This document shows, piece by piece, positions 27,151 to 35,562 of a stretch of 43,973 nucleotides of DNA. The DNA comes from Thraustochytrium sp. TN22. Lineage: Eukaryota; Sar; Bigyra; Thraustochytrida; Thraustochytriidae. The stretch's first letter is position 1, and every line of letters starts with the position of its first letter. The notes under the pieces are model-generated. The model was given only the letters and a program-made list of their open reading frames with translations, had not been told where the DNA came from and did not search any database. A program made the position numbers and the translations under genes. The stretch covers positions 1 to 43,973 of the forward strand of contig JABLUY010000280.1 of assembly GCA_013306675.1 (NCBI GenBank), read 5' to 3'.

Positions 27151-28311
27151 TCAACCATCTGTGCCGTGAGCTCTGCAAGAGTTGGTCCCTGATACAACGG
27201 GTTTGTGACAGTTTGGGTACCGACAGCGCCGGCCACCTCCATGAGTCGTGCAAAAGGCAAGACCGCCATCGGCCATACCCTTGTCGCAGTCTGGGTGCTG
27301 ACAGCGCCGGCCACCTCCGTGAGCCATGCAAAAGGGAAGACCGCCATTGGCCACGCTCTTGCCGCAGTCTGGGTGCTGACAGCGCCGTCCACCTCCGTGA
27401 CTCCTGCAAAACGGAAGACCGCCACTGGCCATGCTCTTGCCGCAGTCTGGGTGCTGACAGCGCCGGCCACCTCCGTGAGCCATGCAAAAGGGAAGACCGC
27501 CACTGGCCACGCTCTTGCCGCAGTCTGGGTGCTGACAGCGCCGTCCACCTCCGTGAGCCTTGCAAAAGGGAAGACCGCCATTGGCCATGCTCATGCCGCA
27601 GCCTGAGTGCTGACAGCGCCGTCCACCTCCGTGAGCCGTGCAAAAGGGAAGGCAAGCAGAGCGCCTGATCTTGCCGCAGTCTGGGTGCTGACAGCTCCGG
27701 CCACCTCCGCGGGCAGCACACTCGCTGATCCGATCTGCTTGTCCCTTCCGGTGCGCTTCATTATCGCTGCCAGGGGTACTCGCCGCACGCTGCGAGTTGT
27801 TCATGGCGTCGTCCAGCGCGGCGAGCTCTTCCATCTTTACAAAGCTGTTATTGCCCAGATCCTGTAGTTCCAAGGCATCCACGAAGTGGGCCGGCAAGGC
27901 AGCCGGCTCGCGCTTGATGGTCAAGCTGCACCGCGCATCCAACAAACCTTCGTCGAGGCGAACACCAAAGTCCAAGCACTTCGCCGGAGGGTGTTTTGCC
28001 TCCTCTCCCGCACCATCTGTCGCGCGGCTGGTAGCGTGCCGCTTCTTGCAAGCGCCATGGACCGGCGTTTCCGGCTCGGCGTCGCGGCGTCTTTTGCAGG
28101 CGCGACGGACCGGCGTGCCCGGCTCGCCTGCCTCCTTGGTATCGCTCACTAGGTCCACCACGTCCGCGTCGGCCTCCGCGGCAGCGCGCTTCTCGCTCGC
28201 TCTCTCGCTCCGCTCGCCGTCGTCCGCCGGCTCCCTGGCCTCGCCGCCGGCTCCGATCAGCGCGGCCCCCTTGCCGTAGCGTAGCCAGGCGAGCAGCCTG
28301 CGCGGAGCCAT
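27151..28311 (-). CDS. C-x4-C-x11-C-x2-H finger-array protein 1 ('WRKY19-like' type), left inverted copy
   Basis: 386 residues. The N-terminal half (1-195) is charged and disordered. It contains VVDLVSD (51-57), a SUMO-interacting-type motif, and a basic RRACKRRRD stretch (69-77) that could be an NLS. Two consensus sumoylation tetrapeptides are present, IKRE (132-135) and VKME (158-161). The C-terminal half has seven 26-residue repeats, each HGGGRRCQHPDCGKS..GGLPFC plus two residues, giving C-x4-C-x11-C-x2-H zinc-binding units. Such arrays are common in stramenopile proteins annotated as WRKY19-like and occur in plant WRKY19; no WRKY domain is present here. The frame is open upstream, but only as an antisense image of the other copy. 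Function is unknown, probably nuclear. Confidence 0.75.
   Translation of the reverse strand: MAPRRLLAWLRYGKGAALIGAGGEAREPADDGERSERASEKRAAAEADADVVDLVSDTKEAGEPGTPVRRACKRRRDAEPETPVHGACKKRHATSRATDGAGEEAKHPPAKCLDFGVRLDEGLLDARCSLTIKREPAALPAHFVDALELQDLGNNSFVKMEELAALDDAMNNSQRAASTPGSDNEAHRKGQADRISECAARGGGRSCQHPDCGKIRRSACLPFCTAHGGGRRCQHSGCGMSMANGGLPFCKAHGGGRRCQHPDCGKSVASGGLPFCMAHGGGRRCQHPDCGKSMASGGLPFCRSHGGGRRCQHPDCGKSVANGGLPFCMAHGGGRRCQHPDCDKGMADGGLAFCTTHGGGRRCRYPNCHKPVVSGTNSCRAHGTDG
27163..27711 (-). repeat. 78-bp zinc-finger-coding tandem array, left copy
   Basis: Seven units of about 78 bp. Because 78 is a multiple of three and stop-free, other frames on both strands also stay open; those are shadows. 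Confidence 0.9.
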
Positions 28312-28746
28312 GAGCAAGCTTGGGGCTCTTCCCACCAGCGCCGCTGGAGGCCCGCCCACTCGCCGCCGCCGCCGACCGACCGACCGACCGACCGATCGGC
28401 CAAGCGTGGGTGGATCGGCGCCGCCAACCGCGCGCCTGGCAGCCTCTGGCGCATCCGACTCGATCTGCCCGTGGCCAGGCGCCTGTCGGCCCAGGCCAGG
28501 CAGGCCTCGCGAGGCCTTGACTGTCTGAGATTTTTCCCTTCGCAGCCTCCGAGCCTGGCCGCCGACTCCGGCGAGGGAAAAAAGGAAAAGAGCGCAGCCT
28601 GCGCAGCCTGCGCAGCCTGCGCAGCCTGCGCAGACCGCCAGGCCGACCGCGGCCTGGCGATCGATCAATCGCCAACGCGCGATCGGGGGCGAGCGCGCGA
28701 CAGGCGCCTCGGAGGGACGCGGCACGAGGCGCTGCCAGCGGGAGCG
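28312..28746. promoter_or_regulatory. Divergent spacer of the inverted zinc-finger pair
   Basis: 435 bp between the two start codons, the centre of the inverted duplication, which itself is not palindromic. It carries (CGAC)n at about 28374-28396. A 9-bp tandem repeat (GCAGCCTGC units, five copies) lies at about 28594-28634. It must contain both promoters, which therefore differ although the coding arms are near-identical. Confidence 0.55.
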
Positions 28747-30290
28747 ATGGCGCCGCGCGGGCTGCTCGCCTGGCTGCGCTACGGCAAGGGGGCCGCGCCG
28801 AACGGGGCCGGCGGCGAGGCCAGGGAGCCGGCGGACGACGGCGAGCGGAGCGAGAGAGCGAGTGAGAAGCGCGCTGCCGCGGAGGCCGACGCGGATGTGG
28901 TGGACCTGGTGAGCGATACCGAGGAGGCAGGCGAGCCGGGCACGCCGGTCCGTCGCGCCTGCAAAAGACGCCGCGACGCCGAGCCGGAAACGCCGGTCCA
29001 TGGCGCTTGCAAGAAGCGGCACGCTACCAGCCGCCCGACAGATCGTGCGGGAGAGGAGGCAAAACACCCTCCGGCGAAGTGCCTGGACTTTGGTATTCGC
29101 CTCGACGAAGGTTTGTTGGATGCGCGGTGCAGCTTGACCTTCAAGCACGAGCCGGCTGCCTTGCCGGCCCACTTCGTGGATGCCATGGAACTACAGGATC
29201 TGGGCAATAACAGCTTTGTAAAGATGGAAGAGCTCGCCGCGCTGGACGACGCCATGAACAACTCGCAGCGTGCGGCGAGTACCCCTGGCAGCGATAATGA
29301 AGCGCACCGGAAGGGACAAGCAGATCGGATCAGCGAGTGTGCTGCCCGCGGAGGTGGCCGGAGCTGTCAGCTCCCAGACTGCGGCAAGATCAGGCGCTCT
29401 GTTTGCCTTCCCTTTTGCAAGGCCCACGGAGGTGGACGGCGCTGTCAGCACCCAGGCTGCGGCATGAGCATGGCCGATGGCGGTCTTCCCTTTTGCATGG
29501 CTCACGGAGGCGGCCCGCGCTGTCGGCACCCAGACTGCGGCAAGAGCATGGCCAACGGCGGTCTTCCGTTTTGCAAGACTCACGGAGGTGGACGGCGCTG
29601 TCAGCACCCAGACTGCGGCACGAGCATGGCCAATGGCGGTCTTCCGTTTTGCTGGACTCACGGAGGTGGACGGCGCTGTCAGCACCCAGACTGCGGCACG
29701 AGCATGGCCGGTGGCGGTTTTGCAGGACTCACGGAGGTGGCCGGCGCTGTCAGCACCCAGACTGCGGCAAGAGCATGGCCGGTGGCGGTCTTGCCTTTTG
29801 CAAGACTCACGGAGGAGGCCGGCGCTGTCAGCACCCAGACTGCGGCAAGAGCATGGCCGGTGGCGGTCTTCCGTTTTGCAGGACTCACGGAGGAGGACGG
29901 CGCTGTCAGCACCCAGACTGCGGCAAGAGCATGGCCGGTGGCGGTCTTGCCTTTTGCAAGACTCACGGAGGAGGCCGGCGCTGTCAGCACCCAGACTGCG
30001 GCAAGAGCATGGCCGGTGGCGGTCTTCCGTTTTGCAGGACTCACGGAGGAGGACGGCGCTGTCAGCACCCAGACTGCGGCAAGAGCATGGCCGGTGGCGG
30101 TCTTGCCTTTTGCAAGACTCACGGAGGAGGCCGGCGCTGTCAGCACCCAGACTGCGGCAAGAGTATGGTCGACGGCGGTCTTCCCTTTTGCACGGCTCAC
30201 GGAGGTGGCCGGCGCTGCCTAGATCCTCGATGCCACAAGCCCGTCATCTCTAAGAGCGCCTACTGCGCTGTTCATGATTCCCAAGCCTGA
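28747..30290 (+). CDS. C-x4-C-x11-C-x2-H finger-array protein 2, right inverted copy, frameshifted
   Basis: The N-terminal 195 residues are nearly identical to gene 1, with the same VVDLVSDTEE (51-60), basic stretch, FKHE (132-135) and VKME (158-161). By content there are twelve finger units, ending CHKPVISKSAYCAVH at 30290. In unit 5 (about 29715-29722) seven bases are missing relative to sibling units, shifting the frame. As written, translation from 28747 makes four fingers. It then enters a different open frame through the same repeat (units like ARLTEEAGAVSTQTAARAWP, no Cys pairs) and stops at 30222, about 491 residues. The intact finger frame resumes for units 5-12. Either a recent mutation or an assembly error in a repeat is possible. 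Confidence 0.7.
29347..30275 (+). repeat. 78-bp zinc-finger-coding tandem array with a 156-bp higher-order unit
   Basis: Twelve units. Units starting at 29767, 29845, 29923, 30001 and 30079 alternate between two variants (LAFCKT and LPFCRT). They form 156-bp dimers that are almost identical, a sign of recent unequal exchange. Confidence 0.9.
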
Positions 30291-30760
30291 GTGGGCACAG
30301 AGGTACCATTACTCTAGCTCGCTGGAGAGAGCCACTGGGGTGGTGGTGCTAGAGATATCATCGGCGTGCGATGCACACACCTTAACAATTTCATGCCCCC
30401 CTCACGGTCAGTGTCCTTGGTTTCGTCGCTCTGCCCGGGGAGCCCACATCGGGACAACTCGACGTTTACCATGAGTCAGGCACCACCAGGCAGCGCACAT
30501 TTTGGGCCCTGTCGCCGTCTGCTCAATGGCCATGATCCCGAGCGGACTCTCGGCCTCGACGCCTGCAAGTCACGCTGGGCTGTCCACTACGAGCATCGAC
30601 TTGGAATGAGCTCGCGTCACTGCTTTTCGCCAGTTGAAGCTCTGGTACTCACAGTTATAAGGCCATCGTGACACGGTACTGGTACCTGGTAACAGTACCG
30701 CATAGACAGTGAGGCGCAGTGCCCGGCTCGTCTCGTCTCTCTCAAACCTTGATCCTGGCG
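30291..30760. other. Intergenic region before PIG-V
   Basis: 470 bp between two plus-strand genes. Only short frames with no signature were found. It presumably carries the finger gene 3' end and the PIG-V promoter. Confidence 0.5.
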
Positions 30761-32017
30761 ATGGACGTCACGGCGCGTGCGCGCGCGCGCGTGGCGTGGG
30801 CGGCGGCCGCGAGCCGCGCGCTCGTGTGGGCCGCCGCAATTACAGCGCGGGCGGCGCTGCCGGCGTACGACTCAAGCGCGGCGCTCCGCCATGGTGAGTG
30901 GGCGGCAAGGTGGCTGGCGCTCGGCACGAACTGGGACGCCGAGTACCTGGCGATAATTGCCAGCGAGGGGTACAGGCTGGAGCAGATGCACGCGTTCTTC
31001 CCGCTTGTGCCCTCGGTGATGCGCCAGGGCGGCGCGGCGCTGGAAATGGCACTGGAGGTGACCACGGGAGTCATAGCGCGCGACGCTTGCCAGCTCGCGG
31101 CGGGCCTGTTGTGCAGCAACCTGTGCTTCGTGGCGGCTGCCGTGGCGCTCTTCGACCTCACGCTGCAGGTATGGGGCGACGAGGACATGGCGCTGCGCGC
31201 CGCGGTGCTCTTTTGCTTTTCGCCAGCAAGCGTCTTCATGTCAGCGGTCTACACGGAGGCGCCCTTCGCGCTGCTCAGCTTTGCGGGCATGCGCCTGGCG
31301 TGTCGGCCGAGCGACAAGGACGCGGTCGTGGTGACGGCAGACCTCGCGCGCGCCGCGCTCGCCTTCGGGCTCGCAACGCTGGCGAGGTCCAATGGCGCGG
31401 TGCTCGCCGGCTACCTTGGCTACCGGCTCCTGCGCCCGCACTTTCGCGCCAGGGCGATGCCGTCGGCCCGGGCGCTGGCGGTGGCTGCCGTGCAGTTCGC
31501 CATGCCGGCGATGCTGGCGGCCGTGTTGCCCCTAGCGGCCGTGCTGGGCAGCGCCTGGGTGCTGTACTGCAAAGTTGATGACGAGGCCGCGGCGCAGGGA
31601 CGTCGGCCGTGGTGTGCGGAAAGCGTGCCAAATATTTATAGCTTTGTACAGCGCGAGTACTGGGATCAGGGGTTCATGCGCTTTTACAGGCCGGAGCAGA
31701 TTCCGAACTTTCTCCTCGCCGCGCCCTCGGCTGTGTGGGCGGCGAGCAGCCTGCGCTGGGCCGCGCGCCGTCTCCGGGCCGAGGCGTCTAACGCCACGCT
31801 CGACCTCTTGCCCTTTGCCCTACATCTCGGCTTCCTCCTCCTGGTGTGCACCTTCTTCATGCACGTGCAGGTCATGACACGCTTCCTCTCGGCGAGCCCG
31901 CTGCTCTACTGGTTCGCGGCGCAGTCGCCAGAGCTCCGGACGTGGCTGGTGCCGTGGAGCTGCGTCTTTTTGCTCCTCGGCACCTCGCTCTTCGCCTGCT
32001 ACTACCCCTTCGTGTGA
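30761..32017 (+). CDS. PIGV: GPI mannosyltransferase 2 (PIG-V/Gpi18)
   Basis: 418 residues, a multi-pass ER membrane GT-C glycosyltransferase that adds the second mannose to the GPI anchor precursor. Signature blocks in order: NWDAEY (57-62, catalytic Asp region), EQMHAFFPLVP (74-84), FCFSPASVFMSAVYTEAPFA, LARSNG, EYWDQGFMRFYRPEQIPNFL and HVQVMTRFLSASPLLYWF (368-385). About eight or more hydrophobic segments are visible. The open frame starts 14 codons earlier only through a GTG; the first ATG is at 30761. It is alone in its pathway here. Confidence 0.93.
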   Translation: MDVTARARARVAWAAAASRALVWAAAITARAALPAYDSSAALRHGEWAARWLALGTNWDAEYLAIIASEGYRLEQMHAFFPLVPSVMRQGGAALEMALEVTTGVIARDACQLAAGLLCSNLCFVAAAVALFDLTLQVWGDEDMALRAAVLFCFSPASVFMSAVYTEAPFALLSFAGMRLACRPSDKDAVVVTADLARAALAFGLATLARSNGAVLAGYLGYRLLRPHFRARAMPSARALAVAAVQFAMPAMLAAVLPLAAVLGSAWVLYCKVDDEAAAQGRRPWCAESVPNIYSFVQREYWDQGFMRFYRPEQIPNFLLAAPSAVWAASSLRWAARRLRAEASNATLDLLPFALHLGFLLLVCTFFMHVQVMTRFLSASPLLYWFAAQSPELRTWLVPWSCVFLLLGTSLFACYYPFV

Positions 32018-32137
32018 CGAGTCGTGCGTGTCGCGGTGCCGACGCTGGCCAGAATAGATAACATGTAATCATCGTCGACGTCGTGGATATGTGAGTGAGT
32101 GAGTGTGTTGTTGCCATGGTTCGACGGATGTAATAAG

Positions 32138-32167
32138 CGTCCCGCCAATGGGCGTCCCGCCAATAGG
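32138..32167. repeat. 15-bp tandem repeat carrying two CCAAT boxes
   Basis: Two near-perfect copies of GCGTCCCGCCAATGG lie in the 279-bp convergent interval between PIG-V and the Hint gene. Each holds a CCAAT. The location is downstream of both genes, so a promoter role is doubtful. Nothing else is seen in this interval. Confidence 0.6.
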
Positions 32168-32296
32168 CGCCAGCACGCGACATTCTCTTGGTTCTCTTCT
32201 CTTCTTTTCGCTTGTCTGCGATTTCTCTCGCTTGCGCGTGTGCCTCACACGTGCGTAGACTCCTGCCATTCGTGCCAGCACATCGCTGTCAGCCCG

Positions 32297-33482
32297 TCAG
32301 GCCTCGACGGCCTGGAAGAAAAGCACGAGGAGGAACTTGGCAAAGGTGGAAACCTCCGAGAAGCGAAAGAGCAGGGCGCCAACGAGGAGCGCCGTGAGAA
32401 AGTGCAGCGGGCCGGAAAAGGCCACAATAATCTGGTCGTGAATAATGACGTACCAGGAAAGAGGCACGATGGCGTGCAGCACACGCACCGGCACGAAGAG
32501 CGCCGCCATGAGGCTGGGCGGCGCCGTGCCAGTGGAGGCGCACGACACAATAATACCGTTCACGTCCAGGCGGCAGCTGGGCGTGAGTGGCATGCGCACG
32601 TCGCAGGGGTTCTTGACGGCGCGCGTTTTGTACACGGGTACATGGGTCAAGTTGTTCTCGTTGTCCACCTTGAGCGCGTCGCCGGGGATGAGGCGCGCCG
32701 CTGGCAGCTGGCCCGTGTCGAGGAGCACAAGGTGCGCCACGCTCAGCGTGAACGACTTGCCATCCTCCAGCTCGACCTTGACCAGGTCCGCAGCCGTGTC
32801 CACAGGGCTCTGCGGCAGAAGCGCCAGCACTGGCTCGTATGTACCGCCGCCCACATGCACGAAGTCGCCCACTTGCACGTTGCGCACCTGAATGGGCTCG
32901 CCCGAGCGCGAGAGCAAGTAGTTCCACTCGCCCACACCGCCGCGAGCCGCCACGGTGAAGCCCACGTCCGCAAACGCAGCGGTCTCAGCGCGCGTCTCCA
33001 CCTGCGCCCTGAACTTCACTGGCCTCCCCGCCTCGTCCTCGTCCTCCGCCTCAGCGGGTCCGCCGGCGCTCGCGCCGGCGCCGGCGCCGGCGCCCGCGCG
33101 CGCGGCGCTCGCGCCGCGCCGCTGCTGCAGGAGCGAGGCCGCCACCGTGCCGGCGCCCGCGCTCGCGCGCCCGGGCCGCGCGCCCCTGCTGTGCACGACC
33201 GAGGACGGCGGCGCCATTGCCGGCTCATCCTCCTCCAGCCGTCCCCGGCGCTCGAGGCCAAGCCCGCGCGCGGCGTCCGCCTCGAAGACGGCCTGCAACT
33301 GCATCTCCATCAACTCCATCATCTCCAGCTCCATCTCCGACTCCATCTCCGTCTCCATCTCCAGCTGCTCCAGCTCCCGGTCCTCCGCGCCGGCGCGAGC
33401 GCCAGCGCCAGCGCCAGCGCCGACTTCGTGCGCCCGTGCACCAGCGCGCGCCGGCGCCAGCGCCGCCGCTGCCGCCCCGGCC

Positions 33483-33522
<40 letters not shown>

Positions 33523-33586
33523 CGGCCAGCGCCGCCGCCGGCAGCAGCGCGCGCGCCGCCGCGCCGCCGCGCCGCCGCGCCGCCAT
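32297..33586 (-). CDS. Secretory/membrane protein with a degenerate Hedgehog-type Hint (Hog) domain
   Basis: 429 residues. It starts with an N-terminal signal sequence (Arg-rich, then 12 consecutive Leu). A disordered Ala/Gly/Glu/Met-rich region follows to about 210. The C-terminal half reads as a Hog-type Hint: SGEPIQVRNVQVGDFVHVG, LEDGKSFTLSVAHLVLL, AARLIPGDALKV, MPLTPSCRLDVNGIIVSCAS, then LFVPVRVLHAIVPLSWY. These align with Hedgehog blocks LT-x-x-H, PLT..G and SCY. The cysteine that starts a Hint domain is replaced by Ala (TAAFADVG where GCF is expected), and the T-x-x-H Thr is Ser. Two or three hydrophobic segments near the C terminus could be membrane-spanning. Known Hog domains self-cleave and attach sterol; this one should not cleave by that route. 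The ATG at 33586 precedes the signal; earlier in-frame codons are not ATG. Confidence 0.75.
33485..33520. repeat. (CAG)12, read as CTG/polyLeu in the Hint-gene signal peptide
   Basis: Twelve pure CAG units on the plus strand. On the gene strand they are CTG and encode the whole hydrophobic core of the signal sequence. Confidence 0.9.
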
Positions 33587-34010
33587 GCCGCCGCGCCAAG
33601 GGGTTCTGCCGCGCGCGCGCCGGCCACGCCGCTGCCCTGCCGGCCCTTTCCTGTTCAAAAAAAAAAAGCGAAAAAAGTCGGCGACTAGCTGGCCTGCGCA
33701 ACGCGCGGCGCGGCGGGCGGCGCGCGAACCCTGACCGGCGGCGGCGGCCTAAGCGCGACCCTAACCGGGCGGCGCTGCTTGGGCCGGTTTGCGGCTGCGC
33801 GTCGCGCGCTTGCTCGAGGGCGCGCGCGGCGGCGGCGGGGCGCGCGCGCGGAGCTGCTTAGGCGGGCGGCGCGCGGGCGAGCGGGGCGCGGCGGCGGAGA
33901 GCGGCGGAGAGCGGCGGAGAGCGGGCGGCGCGGGAGCGGGTGCGCTTCGCGGCCGAGCGAGCGAGCGAGCGAGCGAGCGAGGGCGCCGGCCGGAGGGCGA
34001 GCGCAGCAGG
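33587..34010. promoter_or_regulatory. Divergent region Hint gene / NDUFS4
   Basis: 424 bp between outward-facing starts. It contains an A-run (33657-33667), a 10-bp repeat of GCGGCGGAGA type (about 33887-33927) and a (GAGC)n array at 33955-33981, 30 bp before the NDUFS4 ATG. Confidence 0.5.
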
Positions 34011-34850
34011 ATGATGCAGGTGGCGGCGCGCGGCGGGCGCGCGGCGGCGGCGCGCGGCGCGCGCGCGGCGGCCGCGGCGCGGCAGACCACGCGCGGGTTC
34101 GCGGAGGAGAAGAAGGAGGTCGAGACCGAGGTCGCCCCCGGCGTGTGGCGGCCGCCCACCCAGGAGGAGCTGCTCGAGTACAACACCACCAAGGCCACGC
34201 CCGGCCACGTGCAGGAGCTCCTGCAGCCGGCCGAGCCCAGGGCGCCCGAGCCGGAGGGCGCCATCAAGGGCTGGGAGGGCGCCATCAACTGGGTGCCGGA
34301 GGAGATGAAGAAGCGCACCGTGCGCATCTTCAAGGACTCCAAGAGCGCCAACCAGATGGAGGACGACATGACGCACTACTGGAGCCTCAACCTGGACCGC
34401 CGCGCCAACTGGACCAACCAGCTCATGAAGTACGCCAGCAGCGGCGACCCGCTCAGCGGCACCGGCCTGCAGACGCTGCGCTTCGACGACCTCAAGGACG
34501 CCAAGGAGTTTTGCGAGCGCCAGGGCTGGACCTACGAGGTCGACGAGCCCCTCCTCGTCAAGAGCCAGGAGGGCCAGAAGCAGTACGCCCAGAACTTCCT
34601 CAACTACCACGTGCGCTCGCGCCGCGAGAAAATGCCCCCCAACCAGCTCATGGCCACCCAGTTCCTCCACCGCGAGGGCCGCAAGTCCGCCTGGGTCAAC
34701 CTCAAGCACACCAACTGGGGCAAGATGCCTTCCAAGACCGTCTCCCACACCCACTGGTCCAACGACCAGCCCGCCAACCACAAGGCTTCCGACTGGTACA
34801 TGCGTGCTCTTGACGGCAAGCAGGAGCTCGCGCGCAAGCTCGGCAAGTAA
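34011..34850 (+). CDS. NDUFS4: Mitochondrial complex I subunit NDUFS4 (18 kDa) with a C-terminal extension
   Basis: 279 residues. The N-terminal presequence (1-30) is Arg/Ala-rich and ends TTRGF before AEEKKE, a typical processing site. The conserved ETC complex I domain (about 102-205) has RTVRIFKDSK, YWSLNLDRRANWTNQLMKYASSGDPLSG, DAKEFCERQGWTYEV and YAQNFLNYHVRSRR, matching human NDUFS4. It sits at the NADH-oxidising arm of complex I. After this domain, where the animal protein ends, about 74 further residues follow, rich in Trp, His and Lys (TNWGKMP, THWSNDQ). The first of two adjacent ATGs is used. The upstream open frame is Arg-rich leader. Confidence 0.93.
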   Translation: MMQVAARGGRAAAARGARAAAAARQTTRGFAEEKKEVETEVAPGVWRPPTQEELLEYNTTKATPGHVQELLQPAEPRAPEPEGAIKGWEGAINWVPEEMKKRTVRIFKDSKSANQMEDDMTHYWSLNLDRRANWTNQLMKYASSGDPLSGTGLQTLRFDDLKDAKEFCERQGWTYEVDEPLLVKSQEGQKQYAQNFLNYHVRSRREKMPPNQLMATQFLHREGRKSAWVNLKHTNWGKMPSKTVSHTHWSNDQPANHKASDWYMRALDGKQELARKLGK

Positions 34851-35562
34851 ACATGGTACAGGGTAGTAGCAAATTGACTAGCAAGAAAGTGACAGTCAAG
34901 TGATACATGTGACGAGCCAGAGATCAGGTCAACGTGGCGAAAGCACACGTTGTTGTTGAGTCATACCTTACCTTTAGGAAATCGCCCAACGAAGATCGTC
35001 GCCTGCGCAGACATGAATCTTGCAAACACATTGCGTATGCGTGGCTTGCTCGCGCCTGCCTCTTGGCCGCGCGTGTCCCATCCCATCTTAGCTTGACTCT
35101 TGCACCAAAAATGGCAGACTCTGATGCAACCTTTCCGCACTCGGCATCTTGCTTCAGAGCAAGCTAATAGCCAGCCAGCTCGCTAGACCGCTTGCTCACC
35201 TTGCTAGCTTGCTTGCCTGCTTTCTTGCGATGCCTCTCTCGTGCCAAGGCCTCTCCTGTGGCGCCAGTGACCACGCCATGGACAGTGCGTGACCAATGAG
35301 CCGCAAGACGCGAGGTGTCCACCAGCCGAGGACCGCCACACACCTCAACGGCTCGCCCTCCATGAAAAATTCGAACTTTCGAACAGGAGCAAGCAAGGAC
35401 GAGCTCGCATCGCTCCCTGCGTAGCTCGCCAGCTAGCTAAATCCAAGCTCGCGCGCGCGCGCGCGGCGGCTGCAGTCGCGCTCGCGCGCTCGCGCTCGAG
35501 GTCGCGCTCGCGCTGGCTGCCGCGCTCGCGCTGGGCGGCGGCGCGGCAGGCGCGACGGCGAA
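34851..35562. other. Intergenic region before the IQ/WW/ankyrin gene
   Basis: 712 bp between two plus-strand genes. It holds scattered GCTAG/GCTTGC repeats (35180-35230, 35431-35439). CTCGCG-rich units lie at 35450-35540. No gene was supported. Confidence 0.5.

Noticed and set aside
27205-27606. Open frames in other frames of the 78-bp arrays (also 29477-30253 and 29679-30200 minus)
   Set aside because: A stop-free unit with a length divisible by three keeps all frames open; only the Cys/His frame has a functional pattern.
28594-28634. 9-bp GCAGCCTGC repeats considered as a CRISPR-like array
   Set aside because: Units are contiguous with no unique spacers, in a eukaryotic context; a simple tandem repeat.
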